From positions 377,001 through 441,000 of the forward strand of contig NC_133037.1 in assembly GCF_048771995.1 (NCBI RefSeq): DNA of 64,000 nucleotides, in the 5' to 3' direction. The DNA is from Taeniopygia guttata. Its lineage: Eukaryota > Chordata > Aves > Passeriformes > Estrildidae. Below the pieces are notes generated by a model that searched no databases, was not told where the DNA came from, and worked only from the letters and a program-made list of their open reading frames with translations. The translations under genes were made by a program, and so were the position numbers. This document shows positions 1 through 13,629 of the stretch, in pieces. Positions within the stretch are counted from its first letter, which is position 1. Each line of letters starts with the position of its first letter.

Positions 1-2004
1 GTGAGCAGGAAGGTGCGTGGGGTCAGCCCTGACCTGTGCAGCCCATAAGAACTCCCGTATCAGTAGGACTCGCCCTTTTTAAATGTTTTTGGAGACACTG
101 CAGTCTCCCTGTGGCTGGAGCTGCCCGTGGCAGGGGTGGGAAGGCTCCAGAGTTTAGCCTCAGAATTGTCCCTGCTCACATGTGACACAAACAGGGTTCC
201 TGTTGGTAGCATGGCCAGTGTCAGAGACTGATGACCCCGTGTGCAGGGCCAGCCAGTAGTTTCTTGCAATTCGCAGTATGAGGGCAGTGGTACTGCAGCC
301 CAAGGAGGTCTCCATGTCAGTGTTGGCCCCTTGCTATATCTTACTTCTGCCTTTCTCTACAAAATTAACTCTTTGTGTCTTCTGCACATTCTTCACTCCT
401 TGCAATCCGCAGCTTCTCCACTTCCTGACTCCACACTTTCCTCTACAGTCTGAAAGCCATGCCTTCCTGCATTCCGGCACCCACAGCCCTGCTCTGAGCC
501 CATTTTGTGCTGCCTGCTCACAGGAGCATTGCAGGAATCATTAGACCCCTGCAGCAGACCCAGGGAGCTTCCCAGTATTCATGAAGTTACCCTTGACAAG
601 GAAGTGAGTGCCCTGCTGGCACAGACAGTGGCGTGTGCCCACTGGCAGCCCTGCTGTATCACCCTATCATCAACCGTGCCAAAAGCAGCGCATCCAAATT
701 GACATCGAACTAATTGCTTTAGCAATTAGCAATTTTATAGGGCAATTAGAATAAAAGAATCACCAAGTTTTAATTAAGAAGCAGATTGAACAGGATTTAG
801 CAGTTCCTAGCTGAGAAATATCCAAACCGTGGGGTATGTGTTGTCTTGAGCAGGCTCTCAGATGGCAGGCCTGTGTGTGCAGGGGGGAGGCTCAGAATAC
901 ATAATTTGCAGAATTTGCACTTGCCTCATTGGAAGGAAATTGAACGTGAACATTAGGGAGAATGGGATGTACTCTGACGCTGAAGAGTTCTTTAAGAAAA
1001 TAGCTTATGTTTCCCTTGCACATCAGTGCAGCAGGCAGAAGGGGCTCAGAAATTTGGCATTAAACTGCGTAGCTGAATCACATCAGAAATAGATGCTCCC
1101 TGTTATATTTTCCATTCCTGCTACAGGAGTGCCACAGTTCACCTCTCTCCCGTGAACTTAGGTTTGATGAATGTAAGGAGTTAAATGGTGTGTTTACTTG
1201 CTGTCACAGGGGAACAGCTTGTTGACCCTGATCCTGTGTTTTGCTGTGATGAAGGCTCTGCTGTGGTATGAGAAGTATGAACGTGGGTTCCCAGGGCCAC
1301 AGGCCCAGGCTGTGGGCTCACTCCCATGGAGTTCAGTGAGGGGTTCGCCCGACATGTTCATGAGAAAGCTGAGTGCCCAAATATCTCTGTTCTTGGATTT
1401 TTGTGCACATCAGCCCTATCTTGTTCTGCTGAGTGCAGCATGTTGTACAGTCTGCTCCCTGTCAGATTGCAGGAAGCATCTCTGTAGTACAGTATGCTAG
1501 ATTCTCCCTGTTCCTGTGTAATTCACATGTAAATTAATGCACATTTGCATTTTTCTGAGTGTCATGTGTGCACGTCCCTGCATATGCCCCTGCCTTCTGA
1601 GCAGCACCCCAGCTCTGCCCCAAGACAGCACAGGCTGGCACAGCCCATCGGTGGCATTCCACAGCTCCAGTGCTTGCTGCAGAGCTTGGATGGGGTATGT
1701 TGATGCTGACAGCTACAGCATCCCCAAAAACGGCCTGCGGCTGTTGTTGGCTGTTGTGTCCTCTTCCCCATCTGCGCTGTCATGTTGCCACAAGTCTGAA
1801 AACTTCTGAGCAGCCTCAGAGGCAAGTGGGAGTTGGGAGGCAGTGGCCCCACAGGTGTTTGCAGCACGTGGGGTGCACTAGTCCTGCTCCCTGGTGTGCA
1901 GAGGCACCTTCACTGGCCTCGCAGAGCCTGTCCCTGCTGTGCTGCTGATGGACCTGTCACCACCAGATCTGGTTTGCTGACTTGGTCTTCTTTCCTTTCC
2001 CCAG
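1..2004 (+). other. PLXND1: PLXND1 intron (left part of gene outside window)
   Basis: I find no conserved coding exon here. The preceding plexin exon, expected to encode a stretch like MLTNWMSICMYSCLR, is absent, so the window opens inside an intron. The intron ends with a good pyrimidine-rich acceptor at 2003-2004. The only local structure I see is an AT-rich patch at 700-790 with repeated CAATTA motifs. Confidence 0.8.
710..729. repeat. Short AT-rich palindrome with CAATTAG motifs
   Basis: An 8-base arm CTAATTGC (710-717) and its exact reverse complement GCAATTAG (722-729) flank a TTTA loop. A further CAATTAG lies at about 742-748. The motif resembles a homeodomain core. It sits in a PLXND1 intron, and a regulatory role is only a guess. 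Confidence 0.5.
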
Positions 2005-5000
2005 GAGACAGTTGGAGAGCCCTTCTTCCTGCTGATCTGTGCCATCAAACAGCAGATTAACAAGGGTTCCATCGATGCCATTACGGGGAAGGCCAGGTAC
2101 ACCCTCAATGAGGAATGGCTGCTGAGGGAGAACATAGAGGCAAAGCCAAGGGTGAGTAGCCATGTGCCGGGGCTTCTCCTGAGCTGGGGTGAGAGGGAGA
2201 TGCCATGCTCACAGCATTTAGAACTGCAGAGCTGGTGAGAGGAGGAAGCACCCAGACAAAGAGGAGAGTGTTTCTTTTAGAGTTGCTCTCCTTGCCCTGC
2301 AGCTTTGGGCTGCAACTGAGGCAGTAGCTGTTCTTCCCTGGTCTCTGAGTGGGTGTCTGTGGCAGCCTGTAGGCTCTCACAGCTGCCTGTCCCGCTGTCC
2401 AGGAGCTCTCAAGGGCTCCAGGCACTGCAGCAGACCCGTCCTGCAGCAGGCTTAGAGCTGGTTTAAGCAGTGGAGCTTGGCCTGTTGCATCAAGCAGAGG
2501 CTGAGCAATGAGCTTTGGTGGTCCCATTAGTCACCACCTGGAGCCAAACAACTGTGAACACAGCTGGTAATGGGGGCTGACCCTTCCTCCTGCCTCGTGG
2601 TGGTCAAACCCCATTTCCAAGACAACATGAGAGGGGGCTGCTGTGTTGCTCCCTGTGTTCTCCCAGCTTGGTCAACAGAGCCCTGAGCCCCTGGGGCTGT
2701 AAACCAGTGCTTCTCATGCTGTAAAGCAGTGATGGCCACATTAGTTCAGCCTGATTTCCATCAGCACGGGGCCCAGGGTGCACCAGCCAGAGCTGTGCAG
2801 ACACCGCAGCTCCCAAGCACTCCTGGGAGCCAGCAGAACCAGGCAGGCTGTTCCTAACACAGCCTCTCCCTGCAGAACCTCAACGTCTCCTTCCAAGGCT
2901 GTGGGATGGACTCCCTGAGTGTCAGAGCCATGGACACAGACACACTGAGTCAAGTGAAAGAGAAAATTCTGGAGGCCTTCTGCAAGAACGTCCCCTACTC
3001 CCAGTGGCCAAGGGTGGAAGACGTTGACCTCGGTAAGGACCGGGTGCATGGGAGCAGCCAGTCTGTCAAAACAGGCGAAGCACCTGAAGTCGTGGAGCAG
3101 CTGTTGGTGCCTGTCAGAGCAGTGGGTGAAGCAGCACGGACAGAGGGCAGACACCAGGGCAGCCATTCAGTCCCAGACCCCCTGGCCCCTGCCTCCTTTG
3201 GGCTGGGGTCTCACTTCTCCCCTCTCTGTGTTCAGAGTGGTTCGCCACCAGCACTGACAGCTACATCCTGCGGGACCTCGATGACACCTCGGTGGTGGAG
3301 GATGGCAGGAAGAAACTCAACACATTAGCACATTACAAGGTAAAGCTGCAACACCTCAGGGGAGCCCCATCTCCTCGGAGCCTGCCTGGCTTCCAGGGCG
3401 AGCTGCGGTTCCCCTCCAAAACGGGATCATCAGGAACAAGCAGAGAGGTTGCCATAGCTCCATGAGAGCTTCCAGGGAATAGACATCTGCCCTGGCGAGA
3501 ATCTCGTTAATATTGCAACACACAGAAACTAATTAACACTCTTCATGCAAAACAAGTTATTACTAACAACAGAAAGAGGGGGGAAAGAGCTCTTATTCCC
3601 AAGGGCCACCAGCCTGGCTGATTAGTATCACTGTGCTCTTGATCCACACTCCTGCTGAGTGCAGGGGCTGGGGACACCATTGAGGAAGTGAGGCCAAAAA
3701 TATGAGGAAACATGGTGAATCAGATTGTTTTCTTGACTCTTTTTCTTTTAAAATTGAATGAAACCAGAAATACTTAACGATTTTCATATTCCCTGGTATG
3801 CCTGGAAGCGTAATCCTCCCTGGTGTGTAGCTGTGCCTGGAAAACAGAAGTGGAGCTGAGTGCTCATTGGCATGGTTATCAGCGCAGCAGCCGTGCTGCT
3901 GGCACAGTGCCCCCGAGCACGGCGGCTGCACCAGCCCCACGGCTGCCACCACTCCCTTCTCCCGTCTGGGGAATGGCAAACCAGCACCTGCACAGCCAAA
4001 CTCTCCTTCCTTTTCAAATTACCTGCTGTCCACATCCAAAAGTGTACCTTAGATACATGTATTTGCCCAGTTCCCACCGGGTTTGAGAACCTCACTATCT
4101 TGTAATTGCATTGAAAATTCCCTTTCCACACAATGGGGGGCATGGGCAGGGCAGGGCATGTTCAGGGAATGTTTGTGGCAGAACTATGACTGCGCCAGTA
4201 TCCCCCAGCTCCTGGAATGTCCACAGGACCAGGGAGGCACTGATAAGGCCCCTATAATCAATGCATGCTCTTCCCTTCCTCCACAGATCCCTGAAGGAGC
4301 ATCCCTGGCCATGAGTTTGACAGACAAGAAGGACACCACGCTGAGCAGAGGTAACATCTCACTCCTCTTCCCTGCTGATGATGACTGGGCAGGAATGCTT
4401 GCATTGTCAGAGGGTTGTCTCTGGCTGGGGATGCTGGAAGACACTGCCAGCCCCAGTTCCTGGGTGCTGTGGGTGCGGTGGCTCTAAACATGTGCTATCC
4501 AATCTCCTCCCTCTGCCTTATGGGGCGTAGGGTGCTCTCCCAGCCCTCAAGGTGTTTGCACCTTCCATCTCACACCCTCACTGGGAGCTGGCATGCAATC
4601 TGTGCTGACAGAGTGAGAAAAAGGAAGAATCTGAAATCATTTGGTTGAAAAACTCCTCTTCCTCCCTGTTACGTATATTCAGTTCCTTGCCAGTGCATTT
4701 CTAGGTTTCAGGCTGTGCAGAGTGAAAACAAACCAAGTGAGACAAAACTCCACATTAAACAAGGAATTTCAAACCCTGTTTCCAGGCTGCCTCCAGAGAG
4801 CCTGGCTCTGGAGTCCTTTGTCTGCTGTGGCAAGGAGCTGCTTGGGGCTGAGCTGCCCTGATGCTGAGGCACGGAATAACCCCGGGAGTGTGAGGCACAG
4901 CAGGGCACAGCAGGGTGTCATGGTGCAGGAGTGCCCCTGCGCTCACCCTGCTCTCGTGCCCTCGTGAGTCTGTCTTAAAACATCCCTTGGGAGACCTCAG

Positions 5001-8000
5001 GTCCACCTTAAAGTACCTCCTAGGCTACTTGCCACGAGCCCGATAATGCAATAAACAACCCCAAAACAAGGCGAAACGCTGAGATCACTTGTGGTTGAGA
5101 ATGCCAGGTTGGGGTTGGTATTCTTGGGGTTCAGATGCCTCTTGACATGGAGGTCACCAGTTGAGATGGATTTCAGTTTGGGCCACCCTGTCTGAGCCAC
5201 TGTGTCTCTCTTCTTCTTCACAGTGAAGGATTTGGACACTGAAAAGTACTTCCACTTGGTAAGTATCCCTCTCCTGGCTGCAGGGGTGATGGCTGCATGT
5301 GGGGGCTGCTGGTATTAAATTATGTCTGTGGGCTGTAGTGCCAGATGTGATGAACAAGCTGCATCAGGGCTCATTAGTTCTCTTCAGCAGGGTTCAAAGA
5401 GGCACAGGAAGGTGATCTGTGGATAAGCTTTATCTGTAGATAAACTGAGTGACATGATAAAGAATTACCAGGGTGGCAGAGAAATTGCTGTATCTGATCG
5501 AGCTGCTGCAGCCACGGAGTGCTCAGGGGCGAGGTCAGAGCATGGCACGGCAGGCACAGAGTCAGTGGTGGTGTCTGTGACACCTTGGCTGTCACCTGCT
5601 GGGAGCTCCTGGCATCCTGCCTGCTTCCTGGGCTGAGCAGCTCCGTGGGCTCCTGCTGCTGCACCGTGCTGCAAGTGCCAAGTGCTAAGTGCTGCTAAAA
5701 GCTGTTATGAAAAAAGGTGTTATGGACAATAACAATATTTTATAGCCTGGTTTGGGATTTTTTTTTCTCTGCAAGCATTTCCATGCTCAAGTAGAAGCAC
5801 ACATGCACACACACACACATGCAGAGCAAGGAGGGAGAAGGGATGGGAAACCAACTGTTCACATGTGAAACAATGCCAAGATGGATGTCAGTTGCTTGCT
5901 TTGTCATTATAGAGAGTAATTCACTGACCTAACCAGTGGAATATTCATTTTTGTTTTGAAAAAGCCAGCATTCCTACATACTGTGCTTTTTCAAATCCAA
6001 ATCCAAGCAAAGCTGGTTTCTGCAGAAGCCATGTGCACTGCTGCGGGGAGCCCGAGGTGCAGCCCAGCTGGGGGGGCAAGCAGGCCAGCGTGCAAAGGAA
6101 GATGAATGGGTTCATTTCCTTCATCTAGGGTGAGAGAGGCAATAAAGAGCACAGGAGAAACAAATGTCATAAAATCCGAGTGTTATGGATCACTTTTTTA
6201 AAGCCATATAAGGGTGTGTTTATAAAGCAGTAACTGCTTTTTAATTGAATTTTATATGCGGTTGAAATTCTTTGCTGAAAGTAAAATTTAGTGTGACACT
6301 TTTCAGGGAATAGTGCTCTAACCATGTTTATCTGCTTTATCTGGGACCAGGTTCTCCCAACTGATGAATCAGTGGAACATAAGAAGTCCCACAGACAGAG
6401 CCATAGGAAGAAGGTTCTTCCAGAGATCTACCTGACACGGCTACTCTCCACCAAGGTAGGAGCTGGGCTGCCCAGTTCTTGGCAGGTGGGATTGTGTGTG
6501 GTCTGTCGGGAGAAGGCTGCTCCAGGGAAGGAGCACTGCAGGGCTGATTGCTCCTCAAAGGCTCCCCAAAGGGACTCCTCTCCTGGATGGCTGTGTCATG
6601 TTTAGTGAGGCTGTCAGGCTCCTTGGGGTCCCTCCAGCTTTCCAGCTCATCCTTGCTGCTGTGTGATGTCCCGCATGATCTCTCTGCGATGGACTGGGGT
6701 CTGTGCAGACAAAAGGGATTCTGGCTACCTCAGGGCTTGAGATACAAAGCTGGGATCTGAAACCATCTCCCCAGAAAGAGATGCTGCTGGGACAGGAGAT
6801 GGAGGTGCTCAGCTCTGGGAGCAAGAGAAATGTCTGTGTGATCTGAGGTCATATCTGGCCCATCTTTAATCCCAGCACGGTGCCTCACTGAAGCAAAGAT
6901 CACAGGGATGGCCAGCAGTCTCTGGTCTTCTCTGTACGTGGTATACAGAACAAGCACAGATGTGAGATCCCAGCAGTAAGAAAGAAAATCTCGATGCCAA
7001 AAGAAATTAACTCCAAATGCAAGTTTGTTATATCATTATCCACAAACAAATTGTTCCCTCCCTGCTTTGGCATCCTCTCTCTCTTCTGACTTATCCAGCT
7101 GGCAGCAAAGGGTCTCCCCTAGTGTGCAGCAGTCACAGCCCCTCTGCTGTTCTCCTGGGCTTGGGTGCTGCTGCTCTCCCCAGGGTCCACTGTGTCCTTG
7201 TCCTGCAGGGGACACTCCAGAAGTTCCTGGATGACTTGTTCAAAGCCATTCTCAGTATCCGAGATGATAAACCACCCGTGGCTGTGAAGTATTTCTTTGA
7301 CTTCCTAGAGGAACAGGCAGAGAAGAGAGGGATCACAGACCCTGACACTCTGCACATCTGGAAGACCAACAGGTTTGGAAAAGGAAATCCTTCTTGTCTT
7401 CCTTCCATCTCTTGGGAGCAGCAGCTGCAAAACCCTGGTGTCCTGGACTAATCATTAGATTGCTAAAAGTAGAGCAGGGACTTGGAAAACAGGGAGGGTG
7501 GCAGAGGGGGCTGTGAAAGATGAAGCCAAACACAGGATTGGAGAGCTTTGAACAAATATGAAGCCCAGGGGAACAGTGAGCTGAAAGAGGATGAGCAGAC
7601 AAAGGGCCAAAAGAACTGGCACATACAAATAATGAAAGGAGAATAGGATGATGGGAGACAGCAATGGTGTCAGCTTCAAGCACGGGAGATCTGAAAGTCC
7701 AAGACCATGTCAGGTCTTAAAAACGTCATGGAAATTTTAAAACCCACAGATTTGGATCCTTTTCATTTGGTTTTCTGCCTTTTCAGCCCTTTAGTGACAC
7801 TTTCCTGCTCACATCTGTAACCAGGCTGAGTCTCCAGGGTCCTTGGGGGACCCCAGGAGTGCTGTGACAGTGGCCTGCTGGTGAGCACCGCAGCCGTGGG
7901 ACCAGATGTGGTGCTGAGGGACTCGAGCAGCAGGAATGGGGTGGCGTGGGGAAATAGTGAAGGGAAAATAGTGCAGGGAACAAACCAGAGGATTTAAATG

Positions 8001-11000
8001 GAGAGAGATGGGAGCTTGGAGAGAGTATCAAGGAGAGGCTCAACAGTTTGGAGACTGTGGAGACGGGAGCTGTTTTCAGCCCAATGTGTGAAAACTAAAA
8101 CCAAATTTTACTGGGAAAGGAGGCATGGATACAAGCATTGGGCAACAGATTTGCCCACCCTTTACTATGTTCACTGGCCTGTAGAGCCAAGACACACAGT
8201 GGTTTTCATCTCTCAGCTGCTGTGGTAGGAAGGATGAGCAATAGACTGAAACTGTGTTGTGGCCAAATCAGCAGTGAAATAACTAAAGGAGAAAATTATG
8301 AGAGAACAGGAAAAAAAGACAGATGAAATGCATTTTGTGGGACTCACTGTCAGAACCAGATGATGGGTAAATGTCAGGAAAGAGGGAAAAGGAGGTGACA
8401 CCATTGCTCCAAACAGCAGCAAGTGCAGAAGCCTGACTCAACAGACCCACACAGGCAAAGCTGCTGGTGCCTCTCTGGGGCTGCAGCTGCTGGGAGCAGC
8501 TGAAGGAGCAGGGGCATGTGTGTGCCTAGAGAAGGCTGTACGTGTCACATCCTCCAGCCTGAAAAAAATGTCTTGAGGGTGAAGGTGTGTCCCTGCCCCT
8601 CTATCAAGGCAGGGGTCTGTACCAGGTGTGATTAAATAGCAGAATCCATCTCCTCAGCTTTCCTCTCTAGTACTCCCTTTCTATGATCATCTTTCCTTCC
8701 CGTCTTCCTCTCGTACACAAAAATTCATCTCGTGTGTGTCCCTGGATCCTTCCCTTTGCAGCCTACCACTGAGGTTTTGGGTCAACATCCTGAAGAACCC
8801 CCAGTTTGTCTTCGACATTGACAAGACAGACCACATCGACGCCTGTCTGTCTGTGATCGCCCAGGCCTTCATCGACGCCTGCTCGCTCTCCGACCTGCAG
8901 CTGGGCAAGGTACGTGCAGCGAGGGCTCCTGCTCAGGCAGTCACAGAGGTGGAGCAGGCTGGGTGGGCAGGGCCTGGCAGAGGTCACCAGCCCAGCTTCC
9001 CTCCCTCCCATGGCTGGCTGGAGCTGTTGCTTCGGCTCATGGAGTCGAGTTTTGGTTGTCTCCAGGGATGTGTTTCCCCCTCCTTTCCCCACCCCGTTGT
9101 TCAGGCTTGAGCTTTAAATTTGGACGTCCTCTGTCACAAACAGCCAGGGAGCAGGGACACAGTCACAGGCAGGATGGACACGAGGCAGGGCCCCCAGCCT
9201 GGGGGGCTCTGAGGGTGGGGGAGACCAAGCACTGGGCTGTGTGCTCAGGGTTACCCATCAGCTCCGTGAGCTGTCCCGCAGCCATGGCAGACACTGCTCA
9301 CTCAGCACCAAGCCTGAGACGCTTCCTGACCCAGCTGAGCTGGTGCTGAAGCAGACAAATGTTTTCTGCTGTTGTCTTAGGCAGGGGCATAACATGGAAC
9401 ACTGAGCACAGGTGGGGCCAGTTCTGCTCAGGGGACCAATATGGGGCATGGGCAGACCCCACAGGGGAGCCCTGCTTCTCCAGTCAGGGCTGGTTCAGGA
9501 GACACTATTGGCATAAAGATCCCATAACGTAGCTGAGGGACAGTGTAAACTCCGAGTGACAGGATGGGAAATGATGTAGCTCCAGGTGAAGCTGCAGTCA
9601 TTGCTCTTGGTGATTTCTGCACAACCTCCTCCCTAGGAGAGAAGCTCCGGAGGTGAGCCAGTCCTCTGAGAACACAGGTTGTGCCTGTCCAGGGATCACA
9701 GACCACACCTGGCCCACCTAGAGGTGTGAGTCTGTCCAGGGCCATCCCAGTGACAACATCCATCAGCGTGTGGAAGGGACTCGGCAAGCACTGCCACAGC
9801 TGGTGGTCTCCTCCCGTGCAGCACGTCCAGCCCACAGTGGCCACCATAAGTTTCAAATGTCAGCACTGTGCTCAGCCAAGGCTGCGTGAGCCGGGTCCAT
9901 CTCCCACCCTCGGGCCCCACGCACAGTCCTGCAGGGCTGGCCGGCAGGAAGACATCCCGTGTGCATATTCTCTTTTCTCCCACTGCCTTGGCTGAGCACA
10001 GTGCTGACATTTGAAACTTATGGACATAAGAAAGTTTTACTAAGAAATGCTGTAAATCTCCCCCACTGCCCGCCCACCCCAGAGGCTGGTGGTGACAGTG
10101 TGTGTGACTTGGGGGACACCCTGAGGTGAGGGGCTGGGCGCTACACCCCCAGCCCCAGAGCTGCAGGAAGCCTTTGTTGGGAGAGGTTAATGCTGGAGGA
10201 AGATCTAATGAGTGCTTGATTTTTTGTTTGTTTGGGTTATGGTCTTTTTTTTTGCATGTGTTATGAAACACCTACAATTTGTCCTTGTCAAGTGGCAGAT
10301 GAGGGGAAGAGGGGTCAGCTGGAGTCAAACAGCAGATGGAAACACTTTTCTGGAATACAATAGTATAAGTGAATGAATTGTTGAGTAATGTGGGAAGAAT
10401 AAATTCTCAGCATAAAAATCAGCTTGCATGTACACGCAGTGTATCACTGAGCATTTTCCAGACTGGATTCTTCCCTTGGTTTCAGCACGTTGCTCTCGAT
10501 ACTGCAAATGTGAGAGCAGACTCAGTCCATACATCCACAGTGCACAAGCAGTTAAGAAACCAATGCCCATCTCTTCATCATAGAGACAAATCAGACACAA
10601 ATTAAAAACTAACTTAGAAAAGGCAGCATGGTTTCCTTTGCGTTTCCAAGGAAAGAAAATAATGCTATGAGCAGACTCTGTAAGTTGGCCATAGTCTCAC
10701 AATGCCTTGTCACTGGGTTTGAAAATAAACTGCTGTGGGATCTGGTGCCCGTTTCCTGTTTCCCCTGCAGCATTAGCCAAGCTACAGATTGCAACAGCAG
10801 ATTGGAGTCGCCCTGGGCTCCCCTGTTCCTGCCTGACAGAGCCAAGTATGCTGCCCGTGGGCAGAACCCACCACTCCCTGCCAACAGCAGGTCCCCTCTC
10901 CTCTCCACCTGACAGAGCACTGGCAAGCAGTGCCACGCAGGACACAAGACACGGTGATCTCACTCTCTTTGGTGTCCCCAAACCTGGGGCTGTTCTGCTT

Positions 11001-13629
11001 GGGGATGCAACACGAGGCTAGTCAGCCAAGTTCATTCCTGGGGTAATGAAATCAGGAGGGCAGGATTGCCTTGAGGTTAAAATTATTCATGCCATGTTTG
11101 CAAGGAGGGCAGCAGGGTTGTGCCTCCACTGGTAGAACTCTGTTGTGTGGCTGGGAGGTTAAGGCTGCTGTCTCCAAGCTGACATTAATCAAGAGAATTC
11201 AGTATTCTCTGTTAATTACTTTACGTGCACTCAATTTAGGCCAGGCAGGCTGGATTAGCCAATGCAAAATAAATCAAAGCTACATGAAAAATCCAAAAAC
11301 ATTTCAGCTGACAAAGTTCAACTTGTAAGATAGCTTTGTTCTTTAGCTTAAATCAATGTGGCTGCTCAAGAAACCCCAGCAGCTACGGGCAGAAGCCCTT
11401 CCCTTTTTGCCAATTTCCACACAGCACCACAGAGCCCAAGTGTTTGATCTGGTACAGGTGTGCTACCTCACCTGCAGAGTATCCCCTGGCAGTAAGCCAC
11501 CCTGCCTGACCCTGGGCATGCTTTTAGCCTGTGCTTGCTGCAAACTAAAACACACATCCATCACCCCCTTCTCCAGCACTGAGCTGATGGATGTTCAGCT
11601 CATGCAAGGGCAGCAGGATGGTGGTGTCTCCACAGGCACACGATGCCCATCCACAGATCCTTGGTGTGTCTCAGTCCCTCTGCCATGAGCTGTTCCGTGC
11701 CTCAGCGCTGTCCGGCACCGCACTCCTCCCCGGTGACAGCTGGGACCAAAGGCAGAGCTGTTCCCTGCACCCAGCTGCAGCTGAGGTCCCCATCTGGTGT
11801 CAGTGCTTTGCTCTGAGAACGGGATAACATTTTCAGCTGGGAACAGCCCAGTGCCTGAGTTTGGTGTCTCACCCTCGCTCTAGGACTCCCCGACCAACAA
11901 GTTGCTGTATGCCAAGGAGATCCCCGAGTACCGGAAGATAGTGCAGAGATACTACAAGCAAATCCACGACATGCCCCCTCTGAGCGAGCAGGAGATGAAC
12001 GCCCACCTTGCCGAGGAGTCACGGGTAAGTGGGTGGAGAGGATGGGGCTGAGCCTGCAGGCTCAGAGTCCTGCTGGATGGAGCCTGCATTCCCTGGAGCA
12101 GGGAGTGCACATAGGCTGCAATCAACTGCTGCTTAGATGCTGGAAGGAGCACACAAGAAAGGATATTTTGCCTGAAACTTCCACACAGAAACTTCATCTG
12201 ACCTAATTCCAAGCATCTTCAATTACTGCCAGAGCTGCAGTAAACACCCATGAGTTTGCTTGAGCCTAACTAGCTCTGGCACCACTGGGAGCTGAGAGCA
12301 AAATTCAGTGCCAAAAAGCCAGGAAGTTTGGACAAGTCTGCAGTCCTGCAGCCACCCAGCCAGCTGGCTCCCAGGTGCAACTCTCAGGGACAGCTAGCCC
12401 TGGTACCAGCCTCAAGAGCTGGCAGCCACATTCCAGATCAGAGTCCTGCCAGTGATGCACCATAGTTTCCTCAAAATCAAACCTTCTCCCCAGGGTGTTT
12501 TAGCTTTGGGCACCAAGCAGGATTTTTCTATTGATATTCTGCAGTGCAGCTGGTGCACTGCCCCCTCCTGTGAAATGGCTTTGGGCACAGAGGGATATGC
12601 AGTGCTGCCCAGCATGGATATTTACAGCTGGCTTTGAAAAGACCAAGACCCATCCTGATGTGAGCAAATGCACCTTCCTTAAAAATCCAGCTGTACCAAA
12701 TAAAGTCAGGCACAACCTGCTTTTACTGTAGTCAGTGCCTGCTGACTGGGTAGAACTCACATGCTCCATCCTGCTAATATTCTCCCCTCTCTTTTCTGTC
12801 TTTATAAAGAAATACCGAAATGAGTTCAACACCAACGTCGCCATGGCTGAGATATACAAATACGCCAAGAGATACCGCTCCCAGGTGAGTGGGTTTTACA
12901 GCACATGGGCTCTGGCCTGCCTGGTAAGGGAGAACTATCGCTGCAGTAACCCTGCAGGCACACACCTGTATCCAGTCCCACAGAACAGGATTGCTGGGGT
13001 GTGCATAATTACAGTACATATGTAATAGATGCACCTACTCTCTGTCCCTTGGCTGGCATCTTCTTGGAAGAGAAGGCTGGCTATTCCCACCTGGTCTTAA
13101 TGGCATTTAGCTGGGCTGAAGGAGGGCTGCCAGATGTATAGACCCTTTCAGAGAGCAAAACATGCAGATAAGGTTCACCCCCAGATTAACTTGCACCCGC
13201 TGTCCCTGCCCCACTGAGGCAATGGCCCTGGCTGGCTCCTGCCCCCCTGCAACCTGTGGGCTGGTGCTGTGCCCTCAGCTCTATTACAGCAGTGCATTTT
13301 TGTCCGATATCACTCCACTCTGAGCCCTGACCAGGGACCCTAGGAGAGCAGGAGTGCCAGGGGTGTGAGCACAGGGGCTGTGGGGCTGGGTGGGCTCTCA
13401 CCTTTGGAGCTCTGGCTGGAATTTAGGCTCCAAAGGTCTGGTGGGGTGAGCTGGGCTGGCAGGTGGGCACCCCACACTGCCTCAGCACCCTGCCTGCCTG
13501 TGTCTCCCACAGATCGTGGCCGCCCTGGACGCAAACCCCACGACAAAGCGCACTCAGCTCCAGCACAAATTTGAGCAAGTGATTGCTCTCATGGAGGACA
13601 ACATCTATGAGTCCTGCAGTGAAGCCTAG
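2005..13629 (+). CDS. PLXND1: Plexin-D1, C-terminal cytoplasmic part (last 11 exons; 5' partial)
   Basis: Plexin-D1 is a transmembrane semaphorin receptor (Sema3E and others) that controls vascular and axonal patterning. Its cytoplasmic region is a Ras/Rap GAP fold split by a Rho-GTPase-binding domain. Exons are 2005-2151, 2876-3032, 3236-3339, 4287-4350, 5224-5258, 6351-6455, 7209-7372, 8762-8909, 11884-12024, 12810-12884 and 13513-13629. All have AG acceptors and GT donors, and phases join to 418 residues plus stop. The first exons ([17 protein letters not shown], then [17 protein letters not shown]) cover the end of GAP segment 1 and the Rho-binding domain. Later exons carry GAP segment 2 ([33 protein letters not shown]). 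The protein ends YESCSEA; the terminal SEA matches the GIPC-binding PDZ ligand of mammalian PLXND1. Most of the protein (sema, PSI, IPT, membrane segment) lies left of the window. Confidence 0.97.
8910..11883 (+). other. PLXND1: Large PLXND1 intron
   Basis: This is a 2974-base intron between exons encoding DLQLGK and DSPTNK. Apart from the inverted repeat at 9844-10023 I see no gene, RNA or interspersed repeat in it. The other PLXND1 introns longer than 300 bases (2152-2875, 3340-4286, 4351-5223, 5259-6350, 6456-7208, 7373-8761, 12025-12809, 12885-13512) also show nothing I can name. Confidence 0.7.
9844..10023. repeat. Perfect 39-bp inverted repeat, 102-bp spacer
   Basis: The left arm at 9844-9882 begins CCATAAGTTTCAAATG and ends CAGCCAAGGC. 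The right arm at 9985-10023 is its exact reverse complement. Bases immediately inside and outside the arms do not pair, so the boundaries are sharp. The spacer (9883-9984) is GC-rich and has no recognisable coding content. I see no clear target-site duplication. It could be the end structure of a small non-autonomous DNA element or the product of a replication template switch. Confidence 0.85.

Noticed and set aside
1-6. GTGAGC at the very first bases, as if the window began exactly at a splice donor
   Set aside because: Without the preceding bases it cannot be tested; the motif is common, including elsewhere in these introns.
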